Shown: positions 1 through 9,780 of the stretch, piece after piece
Layout of the letters: every line of letters starts with the position of its first letter
Position numbering within the stretch: position 1 is the first letter of the stretch
Program-made: the position numbers and the translations under genes
Assembly (NCBI GenBank): GCA_021787845.1
Contig: JAJYLH010000037.1
Coordinates: forward strand, 1 to 57,666
Length of the DNA stretch: 57,666 bases
Direction: 5' to 3'
DNA from: Myxococcales bacterium
GTDB lineage: Bacteria > Myxococcota > Myxococcia > Myxococcales > JAJYLH01
Notes under the pieces: generated by a model
What the model was told of the DNA's origin: nothing
What the model saw: the letters and a program-made list of their open reading frames with translations, nothing else
Database searches by the model: none

Positions 1-3000
1 ATGAAACGGCTCGTGTTCATCGCGTTGCTGTGCGGGTGGTCGGCGATCGCGCTGGCGGACAGCGGGACCCCTCCCGCCTTCGTTCCACAGGGGCTGCCGA
101 CCCAGGGGTTCTTGCTCGACTCGACCAACAAGCCGGTGAGCGGGACGCTCCAGATCACGTTCTCGCTCTACGACGCGGCGACCGGCGGCAACTTGAAGTG
201 GCACGAGCAGCGGCAGGTCGACGTCAACGGCGGCTACTACGGTCTCGTCCTCGGCGACCCGAGCGTTTCCGGAACCACCCCGTTGACTCCGGACGACTTG
301 ACGCCGCCGCTCTACCTCGGCGTCGCGATCGGGTCCGGGCAGGAGCTGCAGCCTCGGCTCGAGGTCGGCACCGTCCCCTACGCGCTGCGGGCGCAGCTCG
401 CGACGAACCTCGCGAACGGGACCATCACCAACGCGACCATCACGAACTCCAGCGTCGACGCGACGAGCGTGTCGATCGGCGGGACGCCGGTGATCGACTC
501 GAGCGGCCAGTTCCTCGGCACCGCCCACGACGCCGAGAACCTCGGCGGGCAGCCCGCGAGCGGCTTCCTCACGAAGACCGGCGACGGCTCGGGCCTGACC
601 AACCTGAACCCGCAGAACATCGCGCAGGGCACGGCGAACATCAGCATCAGCGGCAACGCGGCGACCGCCACCAGCGCCAGCGGCCTCGTCGGGGTGCCCC
701 TCTCGACCACCGCGCCCGCGGCGATGGATGTGCTCCGCTACGACGCGCCGTCGAAGACCTGGGTGCCGAGCGCGGACGTGGCGAGCTTCAACGGACGGAC
801 CGGCGCGGTGAAGCCGCAGAGCGGCGACTACGGATTCCAGGACCTCGCGGGCATGGCTGCCGACACGCAGCTCGCGGGTCCCCTGGTGACGGCGCTGTCG
901 AGCGGCGACGGCCTGAAGGTGACGACGGCGAACCCGAACGCGGTGGGCTCGGCCGAGGTGGATCTCACGCTCGACCCGAACCAGACCCTCGCCGCCAGCG
1001 CCAACGGGCTGAGCGTGAACCTCGCGAACCAGAACACCTGGACCGGCACGCAGACGTTCAACGCCGGCGCTCAGGCCAGCGCCAGCACCGACGAGACGAC
1101 GCTGACGATCAAGCAGACCTCGATCGACAACCCGACCGCGGACGTGTTCGACGTGACGAACCGCAGCGGATCGAAGAAGTACTTCGCGGTGGACTCGGCG
1201 GGGAACGTGTCGTTCTCGGGGACCGTGACGGCCGCGAGCTTGTCCGCAACGATGAGCAAATCGGATCTGACGACCGCGCTGGGAGCGGCTTCGGCGTCGA
1301 ACGACGGCTACTTGAGCCAGGGTGACTGGGCGAAGTTCAATGGCAAGCTCGACTCGGTCATGGCCAGCACGCCGCTCTCGGGCAGCGGTACCACGACGAG
1401 CCCACTGGCGATCGCGAAGGCGACCGGCAGCGCTGATGGCTACTTGAGCTCGGCTGACTGGACAACGTTCAGCGGCAAGCTCGGCTCGGTCACGGCCAGC
1501 ACGCCGCTCTCGGGCAGCGGCACCACGACGAGCCCGCTGGCGATCGCCAAGGCGACCAGCAGCGCTGATGGCTACTTGAGCTCGACCGACTGGACGACGT
1601 TCAGCGGCAAGCTCGCGACGGTGACGACGGCCAACGGGACGCCTCTCTCCGGGAATGGCACCGCTTCGAGTCCGTTGTCGATCGCCAAGGCGACCGGCAG
1701 CGCCGATGGCTACTTGAGCTCGACCGACTGGACGACGTTCAACGGCAAGGTGAACCGAAGCGGCGATACGATCACCGGCGCCCTCGCGATGAGCCCGGCG
1801 ACCGACGTGGTGCCGTTGACGCTGACCGCCTCGACCAGCCAGACCAAGAACCTGACCGAGTGGCACGGTGCGACCGGCAACGTGGTCGGCTCGGTCGGGC
1901 CCACGGGCAACGCGACCTTCGGCAGCGTCACGGCCTCGAGCTTCGACGGGAACGCGAGCACGGTGACGAACGGCGTGTACACGACCGGCAGCTATGCCAA
2001 CCCGAGCTGGCTCACGTCGATCGACGGGTCGACGGTGAAGACCGGAACGGTGGCGGTGGCCAACGGCGGGACCGGAGCGACGACCGCGGCGGGCGCGCGC
2101 ACGAACCTGAGCGCGGCGGTGTCGGGCGCGAACGGCGACATCACCTCGCTCACCGGCCTGACGACGGCGCTGCCGGTCACCGAGGGCGGCACCGGGCTCC
2201 AAGCGGTCAACGCGGGCGACCTGCTCGTCGGCGCCAGCGGCAATACCGTCACCGCGACCGCCGGTCCGGCCGCCGCGCACGAGGTCCTCCGATCGACCGC
2301 CGCCGAAACGTTCGCCTGGGGCGCGCTGTCGACGAGCGATCTGCCGACGGGCATTCCCAACAGCGACCTCGCGAACTCGGCGGTGACCATCGGCACGGCG
2401 GCGGGCTCCGGGCTCACCGGCGGCGGCAGCGTCGACCTCGGGGGGAGCTTGTCACTGTCGATCCCGAACGCCGGGGTGACGAACGCGATGCTCGCCAACC
2501 CGGGGTTGACCGTCGACACGGCGGCGGGCTCCGGGCTCACCGGCGGCGGCAGCGTCGACCTCGGGGGGAGCTTGTCACTGTCGATCCCGAACGCCGGGGT
2601 GACGAACGCGATGCTCGCGGGCCCGGTGGTCTCCAGCCTGAGCACGAGCACGGGCCTCGCCGTCAGCAGTCCGGTGAACGGCGCGGGCGCGGCGACCATC
2701 GACCTCGCGACGAGCGGCGTGACGGCGGGCACCTACACCAAGCTGACGGTGGACCAGTACGGCCGGGCGACGTCGGGAGCGAGCTTGACCGCCCTGGACG
2801 TGACGGATGCCTTGGCCTACGTCCCTCTGAACAACGCGGGCGGCACGATGACCGGCGCGTTCGCGGTCGAGCCGACGAGCACCAGCGCGGTGCCGGTCAC
2901 GGTGAACGCTCCTACCGGCCAAGCGGCGGATCTGACCGACTGGCAGGTGAACAGCACTCCCGTCGCGCGGATGGACCCGTCGGGCGACTTGAGCCTCGCC

Positions 3001-4254
3001 GGCAGCCTTCGCCTCTCCGGCCTGACGATGCCTACCGGCGCCTCGGTCGGGGACGTTTTGACTTCGGACGCTTCCGGCGTCGGCTCCTGGCAGCCCCAGG
3101 TGATGTTCCACGCCATCGACCCGGTCACGAGCGCGGCAGGCGGCACCATTCCGGTGACTTCGGCCGACGAGGGCGTGCTCTTCGAGACCCTGCCTCAAGC
3201 CGGAGTCGCCAACCCGTTCTTCGTCGCGCTCCCGTCCGCCGCCGCGGTGGGCGCGGGCTTCACCGTCTCCTTCAAGTCGGAGGGCTCCGGCGACGTCACC
3301 ATCCAGGCCAACGGAACCGAGCTGATCGACGGGTATCCCGACGCGCTCTTGACGGGAGCGTTTGGCTCGGCCTACCGGAGCGGCACCCTGGTCTCCGACG
3401 GCACCGGGTGGATGATCTTTGGAAACATCGAATCGCCGTGGGGCCAGGTCGAAGTCACGACCACGACGACCACGACGTGGGTGGTTCCGCCCGCGGTGAC
3501 GGACATTTCCGTGGTGGTCATCGGCGGCGGAGGCGGCTCGTGGGTGGCGGGCGGCGGGGGCGGCGGAGCGCTCTGTTACAAGAGCCATATCGCAGTGACG
3601 CCAGGGCAGAGCCTGACCGTCCAGGCCGGCGCCGGCGGCACCAACGGCAGCCACGGTTGGCCCTCGAACTTCAACGGTACGATCTTGGCGGGTGGCGGCT
3701 ACGGCGGCGGCGCCACGGGCGGGGGTGGAGGCACCGGGACGACCAGCATCGGCGGTCTGTGTTTCGACGGAGGCAACGGCGGCGATGGCTTCTTCGACGG
3801 CTCCACCGGCAACTACCTCGGTGGCGGCGGCGGCGGCGCCGCGGGTTACGCCGGCGCCGGTGGCAACGGGGCGAGCGCGTCCGGTAGCAGTTGCAGCTCA
3901 TCAGTAGCGGCCGGCGGCAGCGGAGGCGGTGGCGGCGGGGGCGGCGCCTACGACTACGATACCTCCCCAACGTCTCCCGGCTTCGGCGGAGGCGGTGGAG
4001 GAGTCGGCGATTCGGGCGGGGACGCGAGCATGAGCGGCGTCGGGGGTGTCAACGCCTGCGACGCGCTCGCGAACGGCACTGCGTTCTCCGGCACCGGCGG
4101 GTCCAACGGACAACCCTCCACGAGCACGCAAACCATCGCCGGGGGCCAGTGGGGCGCTGGCGCTGGCGGAGGTCCGGCGGGTGGGCCGGGCACCCAGGGC
4201 GTCATCCGCATCATCTGGGGCGGAGGGCGGTCGTTCCCGAGCAACGCCCAGTAG
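1..4254 (+). CDS. Secreted modular fibre-like surface protein with Gly-rich C-terminus
   Basis: A 1,417-residue protein of unknown function that looks like an exported surface fibre or adhesin. Residues 1-19 form a signal peptide (MKR, hydrophobic core, ALAD cleavage region). Residues about 25-130 make a beta-rich module with PVSGTLQITFSLYD, PLYLGV and VPYALRA, a pattern I associate with myxobacterial exported proteins. The middle resembles phage tail-fibre modules: GDGSGLTNL, SFNGRTGAV, four copies of a unit containing GYLS..DW..F, and VANGGTGATTA. The last ~250 residues are glycine-rich, entering with VVVIGGGGG and leaving with GVIRIIW, like glycine-rich tips of tail adhesins. The ATG is the first base of the window, so its promoter and RBS cannot be seen. 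No phage genes lie nearby, so a cellular surface role is more likely than a prophage tail; that is inference. Confidence 0.8.
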   Translation: MKRLVFIALLCGWSAIALADSGTPPAFVPQGLPTQGFLLDSTNKPVSGTLQITFSLYDAATGGNLKWHEQRQVDVNGGYYGLVLGDPSVSGTTPLTPDDLTPPLYLGVAIGSGQELQPRLEVGTVPYALRAQLATNLANGTITNATITNSSVDATSVSIGGTPVIDSSGQFLGTAHDAENLGGQPASGFLTKTGDGSGLTNLNPQNIAQGTANISISGNAATATSASGLVGVPLSTTAPAAMDVLRYDAPSKTWVPSADVASFNGRTGAVKPQSGDYGFQDLAGMAADTQLAGPLVTALSSGDGLKVTTANPNAVGSAEVDLTLDPNQTLAASANGLSVNLANQNTWTGTQTFNAGAQASASTDETTLTIKQTSIDNPTADVFDVTNRSGSKKYFAVDSAGNVSFSGTVTAASLSATMSKSDLTTALGAASASNDGYLSQGDWAKFNGKLDSVMASTPLSGSGTTTSPLAIAKATGSADGYLSSADWTTFSGKLGSVTASTPLSGSGTTTSPLAIAKATSSADGYLSSTDWTTFSGKLATVTTANGTPLSGNGTASSPLSIAKATGSADGYLSSTDWTTFNGKVNRSGDTITGALAMSPATDVVPLTLTASTSQTKNLTEWHGATGNVVGSVGPTGNATFGSVTASSFDGNASTVTNGVYTTGSYANPSWLTSIDGSTVKTGTVAVANGGTGATTAAGARTNLSAAVSGANGDITSLTGLTTALPVTEGGTGLQAVNAGDLLVGASGNTVTATAGPAAAHEVLRSTAAETFAWGALSTSDLPTGIPNSDLANSAVTIGTAAGSGLTGGGSVDLGGSLSLSIPNAGVTNAMLANPGLTVDTAAGSGLTGGGSVDLGGSLSLSIPNAGVTNAMLAGPVVSSLSTSTGLAVSSPVNGAGAATIDLATSGVTAGTYTKLTVDQYGRATSGASLTALDVTDALAYVPLNNAGGTMTGAFAVEPTSTSAVPVTVNAPTGQAADLTDWQVNSTPVARMDPSGDLSLAGSLRLSGLTMPTGASVGDVLTSDASGVGSWQPQVMFHAIDPVTSAAGGTIPVTSADEGVLFETLPQAGVANPFFVALPSAAAVGAGFTVSFKSEGSGDVTIQANGTELIDGYPDALLTGAFGSAYRSGTLVSDGTGWMIFGNIESPWGQVEVTTTTTTTWVVPPAVTDISVVVIGGGGGSWVAGGGGGGALCYKSHIAVTPGQSLTVQAGAGGTNGSHGWPSNFNGTILAGGGYGGGATGGGGGTGTTSIGGLCFDGGNGGDGFFDGSTGNYLGGGGGGAAGYAGAGGNGASASGSSCSSSVAAGGSGGGGGGGGAYDYDTSPTSPGFGGGGGGVGDSGGDASMSGVGGVNACDALANGTAFSGTGGSNGQPSTSTQTIAGGQWGAGAGGGPAGGPGTQGVIRIIWGGGRSFPSNAQ
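2394..2618 (+). repeat. Exact 102-bp tandem duplication inside the fibre-like gene
   Basis: Bases 2394-2495 and 2517-2618 are identical, offset by 123 bp (41 codons). Third-codon positions are conserved too, which points to a recent duplication or gene conversion and not to selection on protein alone. The encoded unit contains GSGLTGGGSVDLGGSLSLSI. Confidence 0.85.
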
Positions 4255-4367
4255 CCTGGCGTGACCGGCAGTCGTGCCCCTGCCCCGGGGTCCGCCGAGG
4301 CTCGGCATCCATGCATCTCGGGCTATCGCCCACGCCCCCCTCCCCGACCGTTCGCCGCGACGAGCGG

Positions 4368-4512
4368 ATGGAGCCGGACTCTGACGTGTTCGGCTCCATG
4401 AGTGGCGACGGGAGAGGGAGGAGAAGAGGTTCTGCGCTGCTTCGCGTGGGGTGTGGGCGAACGCAAGGATCGTAAGCCGGGGACCTGGAATTTGGAGCCG
4501 GGCACGGGAGCG
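4368..4512. repeat. Divergent copy of the GGAGCCGG palindromic element between convergent genes
   Basis: A 9-bp perfect stem (ATGGAGCCG at 4368-4376, CGGCTCCAT at 4391-4399) is followed about 90 bp later by TTTGGAGCCGGGCACGGGAG. Bases from about 4432 (TCTGCGCTGCTTCGCGTGG) resemble the flank of the better copy near 10200-10290. It lies between the convergent fibre-like gene and the barrel gene and could also act as a transcript-end hairpin. Confidence 0.5.
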
Positions 4513-4532
4513 CCCGACTTCGACCTCCGAGC

Positions 4533-5147
4533 TCAGAACATCAGCCTGTAGCCGACGACGGCTCCCAACGCCGAGGCGGCGACCTTGCCGGTGACGAGCC
4601 CCTGGAGCCCGGCGGCGTTGAGGTCGACCTCGACGAGCGCGGAGCCCGGTCCGACCTTCAGCTCGCCACCCAGCCCGGCGAGGAGTCCGACTTCGGTGTC
4701 GAATTGCTGGTTCTCTCCGAAGCTCTGGCCTCCGCTCGCTCCGTTCACCGAGGTGTGGAGCATGTACAGCTTCGGGCCCAGGCAACCGTAGACGTCCCAT
4801 CCCGACTTCCCAGTGAGGAAGCGGTACCGGCCGACGAGGCCGAGCACGAGGATCTGCTGCTCGAGCGTCCAATCGAAGTCCCCGCCCGTCGCGACCAGGC
4901 GCGGGTCGCTCGCCGACAGCGTCCAACCCGGCTGGTCGTAGGCGAGCGAGAGGGAGACGTCGAGGCGGTCGTGGAGGAGGACGACCCCGCCTTCGATCCC
5001 TCCGCCCACCGTGCTGCCCAGGCCGGAGAAGACCGAGTGGAAGGCCCCGCCCGCCTCGAGCGCCACCGTGACCATGTGGCCGGCGCGCGCGGAGGCGGGA
5101 ACCGCGAGGGCGAGAAGACCGACGATCGTGAGAAGGGTTCGGCGCAT
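4533..5147 (-). CDS. Small outer-membrane beta-barrel-like protein
   Basis: A 204-residue protein with a signal peptide (MRRTLLTIVGLLALAVPASA) followed by alternating hydrophobic/polar segments rich in Gly, Tyr and Leu, such as GGGIEGGVVLLHDRLDVSLS and VLGLVGRYRF. It ends in GYRLMF; a C-terminal Phe is typical of Bam-assembled barrels. The ATG at 5147 is chosen because GGAGG lies just upstream and it begins the signal peptide; an in-frame extension to 5291 has no such features. It starts 13 bp after the stop of the giant IPT/kelch lipoprotein, so the two are probably co-transcribed. Specific function unknown. Confidence 0.75.
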   Translation of the reverse strand: MRRTLLTIVGLLALAVPASARAGHMVTVALEAGGAFHSVFSGLGSTVGGGIEGGVVLLHDRLDVSLSLAYDQPGWTLSASDPRLVATGGDFDWTLEQQILVLGLVGRYRFLTGKSGWDVYGCLGPKLYMLHTSVNGASGGQSFGENQQFDTEVGLLAGLGGELKVGPGSALVEVDLNAAGLQGLVTGKVAASALGAVVGYRLMF

Positions 5148-5160
5148 GGTCGGTCCTCCG

Positions 5161-8100
5161 TTACCGGACGTTGAGCTCGGTGGTCGCCAGGGGTGCCCCA
5201 GTCCCATCCGCACCGCCGACGAGGTAGGCGAAGGCGCCGTCCCGGGCGAAGCCGGCGAGGTAGCGGGCCTGGAGAAGGGAATTCGAGGCATTGCTCCATT
5301 GGTCGAGCGTCGGCTCGGTGCAGGTGCCGCCCGAGCAGAACTGGGCGTCTGTCACCGCGTTCGTCGCCGTGCTGCCGCGCTTCCCGCCCAGGGCGTAGGC
5401 GAAGTCGCCGCTCCAGAAGGCGGCGTAGCCCTGATAGCTCACCGGCGCGTGGGCGTTCATCGCCCCGGAGAAGAGCCCGAGCTCGCCGTCGGACCCCGAG
5501 GCGTCGGTGTAGGTCGCCACCTGGACGTCGGAGACCGAGCCGCTCGCGCCGGCCGCGCCCGGTCCGACGTAGAGGTAGAAGCCGCAGGCCGCGAGGGAGC
5601 TCGCGGAGGAGTTGCTCGGGTCCGCCGCCCAGGCGGAGAGCTCCCGCCGGGCACCGATGGCGCCGGTCGAGGTGCTCGCCGTGTACCGGGTGAACGCGCC
5701 GGGAACGCCGCCGGAGATCGTCGCGACCTCGTAGGTGTCGCTCTCGGTGGCCGAGTCGGTGGCTCCGCCGACGACGTACCAGCGGTGGGCACAGCCACTC
5801 TGGTTCTCCTCGACGAACCCGAACGCGGCCCGCGAGGTGGTCAGGCTCACCCCCGCGCCGTGCCACACCCCGAGCGCTCCCACCTCGAGAGGCTGCTTGT
5901 TGCCGTCGGCCATCGACCGCGTGGCGTCGTCGGTGAAGCTCTGCGTGCCGCTGGCCTCCGCGGGAACCTCGGCGAGAAGCCTCAGGTCGGCCAAGCTTCC
6001 GTTCGCCACCGGCGCGCGATAGATGCGGTAGGCGGACGCCGCGTCCGACGCGGAGCCAGTGACCGTGGACCAGCTCAAGGTGATCTGCACGCCGCCAGGG
6101 ACCGCGGGGGCGTAGACGGTGATCGGGGCGCTGGCGAGGGTCTCGCCTCCGGGATTGTCGGGATCGCTCGCCGGGAGCACCGCGGCGACCTCGTAGGTCC
6201 AGCTTCCCTGCACGAGGCCGCTTCCGGACTGCGCAAAGGCGAGGTCGACGTTGGTCATCGAGGGTGCCGCGAGCGGATCGAGGATCTCCGCGGCGAGGAT
6301 GGCGGCGGTCGGGACAGCGGAAGCGTCCATTCCGCCGACGAGGTAGACGAAGCGGCCCTCCGCCACCGCGGTCGCCTCGGTCGAAGGCCCCGGAAGCCGC
6401 GTCTGGAGCGTGCGGAAGGCACCGGGCACTCCGAACTGATCGAGCGGGGCAGCCTCCACCGACGTCATCGCCGAGCTCGGGTCGCCCGCGTCGCCGCCGA
6501 TGGCATAGAGGAAGCGGGCGGCGGGAGTGGCCTGGCCGACCACGGCCGCGTCGGCGCGCCTTGCGGTGACGAGGCTGCCTCCCTGGGCGAACGCCGCGAG
6601 CTTGCCGGCAGGGTTCGTCACCGAGACGGCGGACCAACTGGCGAAGGTGCTGTTCTGGGTGTCGGTCACCGTCACCACGCAGGCGGCGCCGTTGGCCACC
6701 CCGGAGCCGTCGATGGTCAGGTCGAGCTGGGTGCCGGTAGCGGCGCCGAGGCTCGCCGCCGGTGTCGACCCGTCGCTGCAGGTGAGCGTCACCGAGGGGC
6801 TCGTGAAGTTCGCGCCGGAAACGGTCACCGTCTGGCCGGCCGAGCTGCTGATGCGGCTCGGGTCGACGCTGGAGACCTGCGGCGGAGCGACGGTGGTCGC
6901 CCGATAGGCCGCGGCCCGGAAGCCGACCGAGCCGTCCGGGTTGACCACCACGAGGTCGTAGGTGCCCGCCGGCAAGGGCGGAACCACCGCCGACAGCCGG
7001 CTCGGGGACTCGAAGGCGACCGCGGTCAGGGGCTCGGCGACGCCCAAGGCGGCGCTCGACAGGTAGACCCGCGGGGTGGCCTCGAAGTTCACCTGTCCCG
7101 CGCCGAGGCTCGAGGTGGCCATCGCCTCGATGCTCAGCGGCACGTTCGTCTGCTGCAATCCGAAGGCGGGCACCATCGCCGGCGTGGCGAGGGCGATGGT
7201 GAGCTGGCTCTGGCCCTTGACCGTCAGGCCGTTCGCGAGGAAGGCGTCGCAGCCGCCCACGCCGCGCACGTAGACGTCGTAGGAACCAGCGCCGATGCCC
7301 GCGGGGAGGTCGGCCTGGACGACGTTCGGGTTCTGGCTCGACCAGGTGACGTCGGTGAGCGCGGTCGAGGTGCCCCCGCCCGCCGGGGCGATCTCCACGC
7401 TCCCCGGCGCCTCGCTGACGTTGGAGACGTAGAGCGTGATCCGCAGGGGAACGCCGTTGTAGGCAACCGGCGGATCCACGTAGAAGACCGTCGGTCCGAG
7501 GCTGACCGTGACCGGGGTCGCGAGCACGTCGCTGCACCCGGCAGCGCCTTGAACATGGAGCTGATAGGTCTCGGGCTTGAGACCGGCCCCGAACGCGACG
7601 GTCGCCTGGTCGCCGGCGTCGTTCACGGTCACGCTCGACGCGTTGACGACGCCGCCCTGGGTGTCGACCAGGGTCGCGAAGACGCCGGCGAGGTTCGAGC
7701 CGGTGACGTCGAAGACCCCGCCGCCCGTGCAGATCGCGGCGGGGCTGATGCCAGTGACCGACGGGGGCGGGGTGACCTGGAGCGTCGCCGAGCCGTCGGA
7801 GTGGCAAGCCGCCGGCTCGGGGTTCGTCACCACCACCGGGTAGCTCGCTCCGTCGGCGAGGCTTGCCTGCCCCAGCACGGCGGTGAGCGAAGTGCAGGCG
7901 TTGGTGCTCTGGGTCCCGGCGACCAGCGAGCAGGTCGACGGGTCGACGCTCACCGAGGTCGCGGCCACCGTGCCCACGGTCACCGAGGGCATGGCGGTGC
8001 TGGTCCAGAGGAAGCCGGTGCCGGTGACGGTCACCGAAGCGTCCCCCTGGGCGAGGCAAACCGGATTCGGCGCGACGCTGGTGACCGTCGGCGGCGGCAC

Positions 8101-9507
8101 GACCGAGAGGTCCACCGTCTCGGTGGTCGCACAACCCGCGGGGTCGGGGTTCGTCAGCACCACTGGCGAGAGGCCCGGGCCGACCGAGCCCTCAGGAACC
8201 GTGGCGGTGACCTCGGTGCAGCTCACGCTGTCGGTAGTGCCGGGGACCGGGGTGCACGAGCTCTGGGTGACCGCGACCGAGGTGGCCGAGGCGCTTCCGA
8301 CGGTGACCGACGGGACGGCGCTTCCCACTTGGATGAAACCGGTGCCGGTGAGCGTGACGGCGGTGTCCCCCTGGGCGTCGCACACGGGCTCCGGGCTCAC
8401 CTGGGCGAGGGTCGGGGCGGGAACGACGGCCAGGTTGACGGTCTCGATGGAATGGCAGGCGGCGGGATCGGGGTTCGTCACCACGATCGGCTGGCTGCCG
8501 GGGTCGACCGAGCCGGAGGCGACGGTGACGTCGAGGCCGGTGCAGGTCCCGAGCCCGTCGACGGTGCTGACGGCGGTGCAGCCGGTGGCCGAGGAGACCT
8601 GGGCATCGATGCCGCCGACCGTCACCTTGGGCAGGCTCTGGCCGATCTGGAGGAAGCCGGTTCCGGTCACGGTGAGCGCGCGGTCGCCCTGGGCGTCGCA
8701 GATCGGCTGCGGGTCGATGGAGGTGACGCTCGGCGGCGGGACCACGGTGAGCGTGACCGGATCGGTGGACAGGCAGTTCGCCGGCGCCGGGTTCGTGACG
8801 ACCACCGGCTGCGCTCCCGGCCCCACCGCGTCGACGTCGAGGGTTACGGTCATGGTCGTGCAGCGCTCGACGTCGCCCCGCGGGGTGTCGACGGGGGAGC
8901 AACCGGTCATCGTGTCCGGAGGAAGGCTGACGGTGCCCACCTCGATCGTCGGCTGGGCGCTCCCGATCTGGAGGAACCAGTCGCCGCTCAGGGTGATCGT
9001 GTTCTTGAACTGGGCGGTGCAGACCGGCTGGGGTACGGCGGACTCGAGCACCGGCGGAGGGACCGCGGTGAACGCCTTCGCCAGCGTCCCCGACGCGCCG
9101 GTCGCGTTGTCCACCCGCAGCCGGTAGAGGCCTCGCTCCAGCTCGAGCGCCGGGTCGACGAGGAAGGACATCTGCTCCTCGCTCGTCCATTTGACCCGCG
9201 TCGAGGCGGTGGAGGTGGCGTCCGGGTCGAGCACCACCGGGGTGCCGCTGACCGAAGAGCCGTCGACGTCGGCGGCGCGGGTCACGGTGATCTTCGGGAT
9301 CGAGAGGCGCGGGCTCTTCGCGAGGGCGTCCACCGGCGAAGGCGAGAAGCCCGAGCCGGTGAGGGTCACCCACGTCGAGAGCTGATCCTGGCAAACGACC
9401 TGCGGATCGATCTTGGTCGGACCGGGGGTCGGCCCCTCCACCTTGCGGCCGCAGGCGGAAAGCACAACGGCGACGATCACGACGGCTGCCGAACGGCTCG
9501 AAAGCAT
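5161..9507 (-). CDS. Giant lipoprotein with IPT/TIG-like repeats and a kelch-like C-terminus
   Basis: A 1,448-residue predicted lipoprotein. The signal peptide ends in lipobox LSAC (Cys19). At least seven Ig-like IPT/TIG repeats follow; several begin with a signature such as IDPQPICDAQGD...LTVTGTGF and carry a conserved second Cys, suggesting one disulfide per domain. The C-terminal ~450 residues contain kelch-like blade cores: RFLYAIGG, RFVYLVGG, RWYVVGG, FAYALGG and FAYLVGG, consistent with a beta-propeller. The ATG at 9507 is supported by an AGGAG upstream and by the lipobox; upstream in-frame codons are not needed. The likely role is extracellular binding or adhesion, with the barrel protein immediately downstream as a possible partner. 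Confidence 0.85.
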   Translation of the reverse strand: MLSSRSAAVVIVAVVLSACGRKVEGPTPGPTKIDPQVVCQDQLSTWVTLTGSGFSPSPVDALAKSPRLSIPKITVTRAADVDGSSVSGTPVVLDPDATSTASTRVKWTSEEQMSFLVDPALELERGLYRLRVDNATGASGTLAKAFTAVPPPVLESAVPQPVCTAQFKNTITLSGDWFLQIGSAQPTIEVGTVSLPPDTMTGCSPVDTPRGDVERCTTMTVTLDVDAVGPGAQPVVVTNPAPANCLSTDPVTLTVVPPPSVTSIDPQPICDAQGDRALTVTGTGFLQIGQSLPKVTVGGIDAQVSSATGCTAVSTVDGLGTCTGLDVTVASGSVDPGSQPIVVTNPDPAACHSIETVNLAVVPAPTLAQVSPEPVCDAQGDTAVTLTGTGFIQVGSAVPSVTVGSASATSVAVTQSSCTPVPGTTDSVSCTEVTATVPEGSVGPGLSPVVLTNPDPAGCATTETVDLSVVPPPTVTSVAPNPVCLAQGDASVTVTGTGFLWTSTAMPSVTVGTVAATSVSVDPSTCSLVAGTQSTNACTSLTAVLGQASLADGASYPVVVTNPEPAACHSDGSATLQVTPPPSVTGISPAAICTGGGVFDVTGSNLAGVFATLVDTQGGVVNASSVTVNDAGDQATVAFGAGLKPETYQLHVQGAAGCSDVLATPVTVSLGPTVFYVDPPVAYNGVPLRITLYVSNVSEAPGSVEIAPAGGGTSTALTDVTWSSQNPNVVQADLPAGIGAGSYDVYVRGVGGCDAFLANGLTVKGQSQLTIALATPAMVPAFGLQQTNVPLSIEAMATSSLGAGQVNFEATPRVYLSSAALGVAEPLTAVAFESPSRLSAVVPPLPAGTYDLVVVNPDGSVGFRAAAYRATTVAPPQVSSVDPSRISSSAGQTVTVSGANFTSPSVTLTCSDGSTPAASLGAATGTQLDLTIDGSGVANGAACVVTVTDTQNSTFASWSAVSVTNPAGKLAAFAQGGSLVTARRADAAVVGQATPAARFLYAIGGDAGDPSSAMTSVEAAPLDQFGVPGAFRTLQTRLPGPSTEATAVAEGRFVYLVGGMDASAVPTAAILAAEILDPLAAPSMTNVDLAFAQSGSGLVQGSWTYEVAAVLPASDPDNPGGETLASAPITVYAPAVPGGVQITLSWSTVTGSASDAASAYRIYRAPVANGSLADLRLLAEVPAEASGTQSFTDDATRSMADGNKQPLEVGALGVWHGAGVSLTTSRAAFGFVEENQSGCAHRWYVVGGATDSATESDTYEVATISGGVPGAFTRYTASTSTGAIGARRELSAWAADPSNSSASSLAACGFYLYVGPGAAGASGSVSDVQVATYTDASGSDGELGLFSGAMNAHAPVSYQGYAAFWSGDFAYALGGKRGSTATNAVTDAQFCSGGTCTEPTLDQWSNASNSLLQARYLAGFARDGAFAYLVGGADGTGAPLATTELNVR

Positions 9508-9780
9508 GACGGTCTCTCCTCGGCGAGAGCTTCCTTGCGGAGTGTACAGGGCTCGCGCCCGAGAGCGAAACCGGCGGACAAGTAGAGCGCCGGCAGGCCT
9601 CGACGTCGCCCCGCGGCCGCTGAAGGCGATCGGCGACTCCGAAACGTACGCGCGAGGTCCCCCGACGGTCGCCGGCGGCGGCTTCACGGGCCGTCGCCTC
9701 GGCTCGACGGTCGTGGCGCCCCTCGGGACGGAGGCTCACCCGTTCGTGACGGACGGGAGCCGCCGCCCGGAAGTCGGCTC

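Noticed and set aside
1-4254. Prophage tail-fibre gene
   Set aside because: The protein has a Sec signal peptide and no phage structural, lysis or integrase genes occur in the visible neighbourhood.
5011-9585. 1,524-codon open frame on the plus strand
   Set aside because: It is the antisense shadow of the IPT/kelch lipoprotein; its translation is Arg/Gly/Glu-rich low complexity with no domain, as GC-rich antisense frames usually are.
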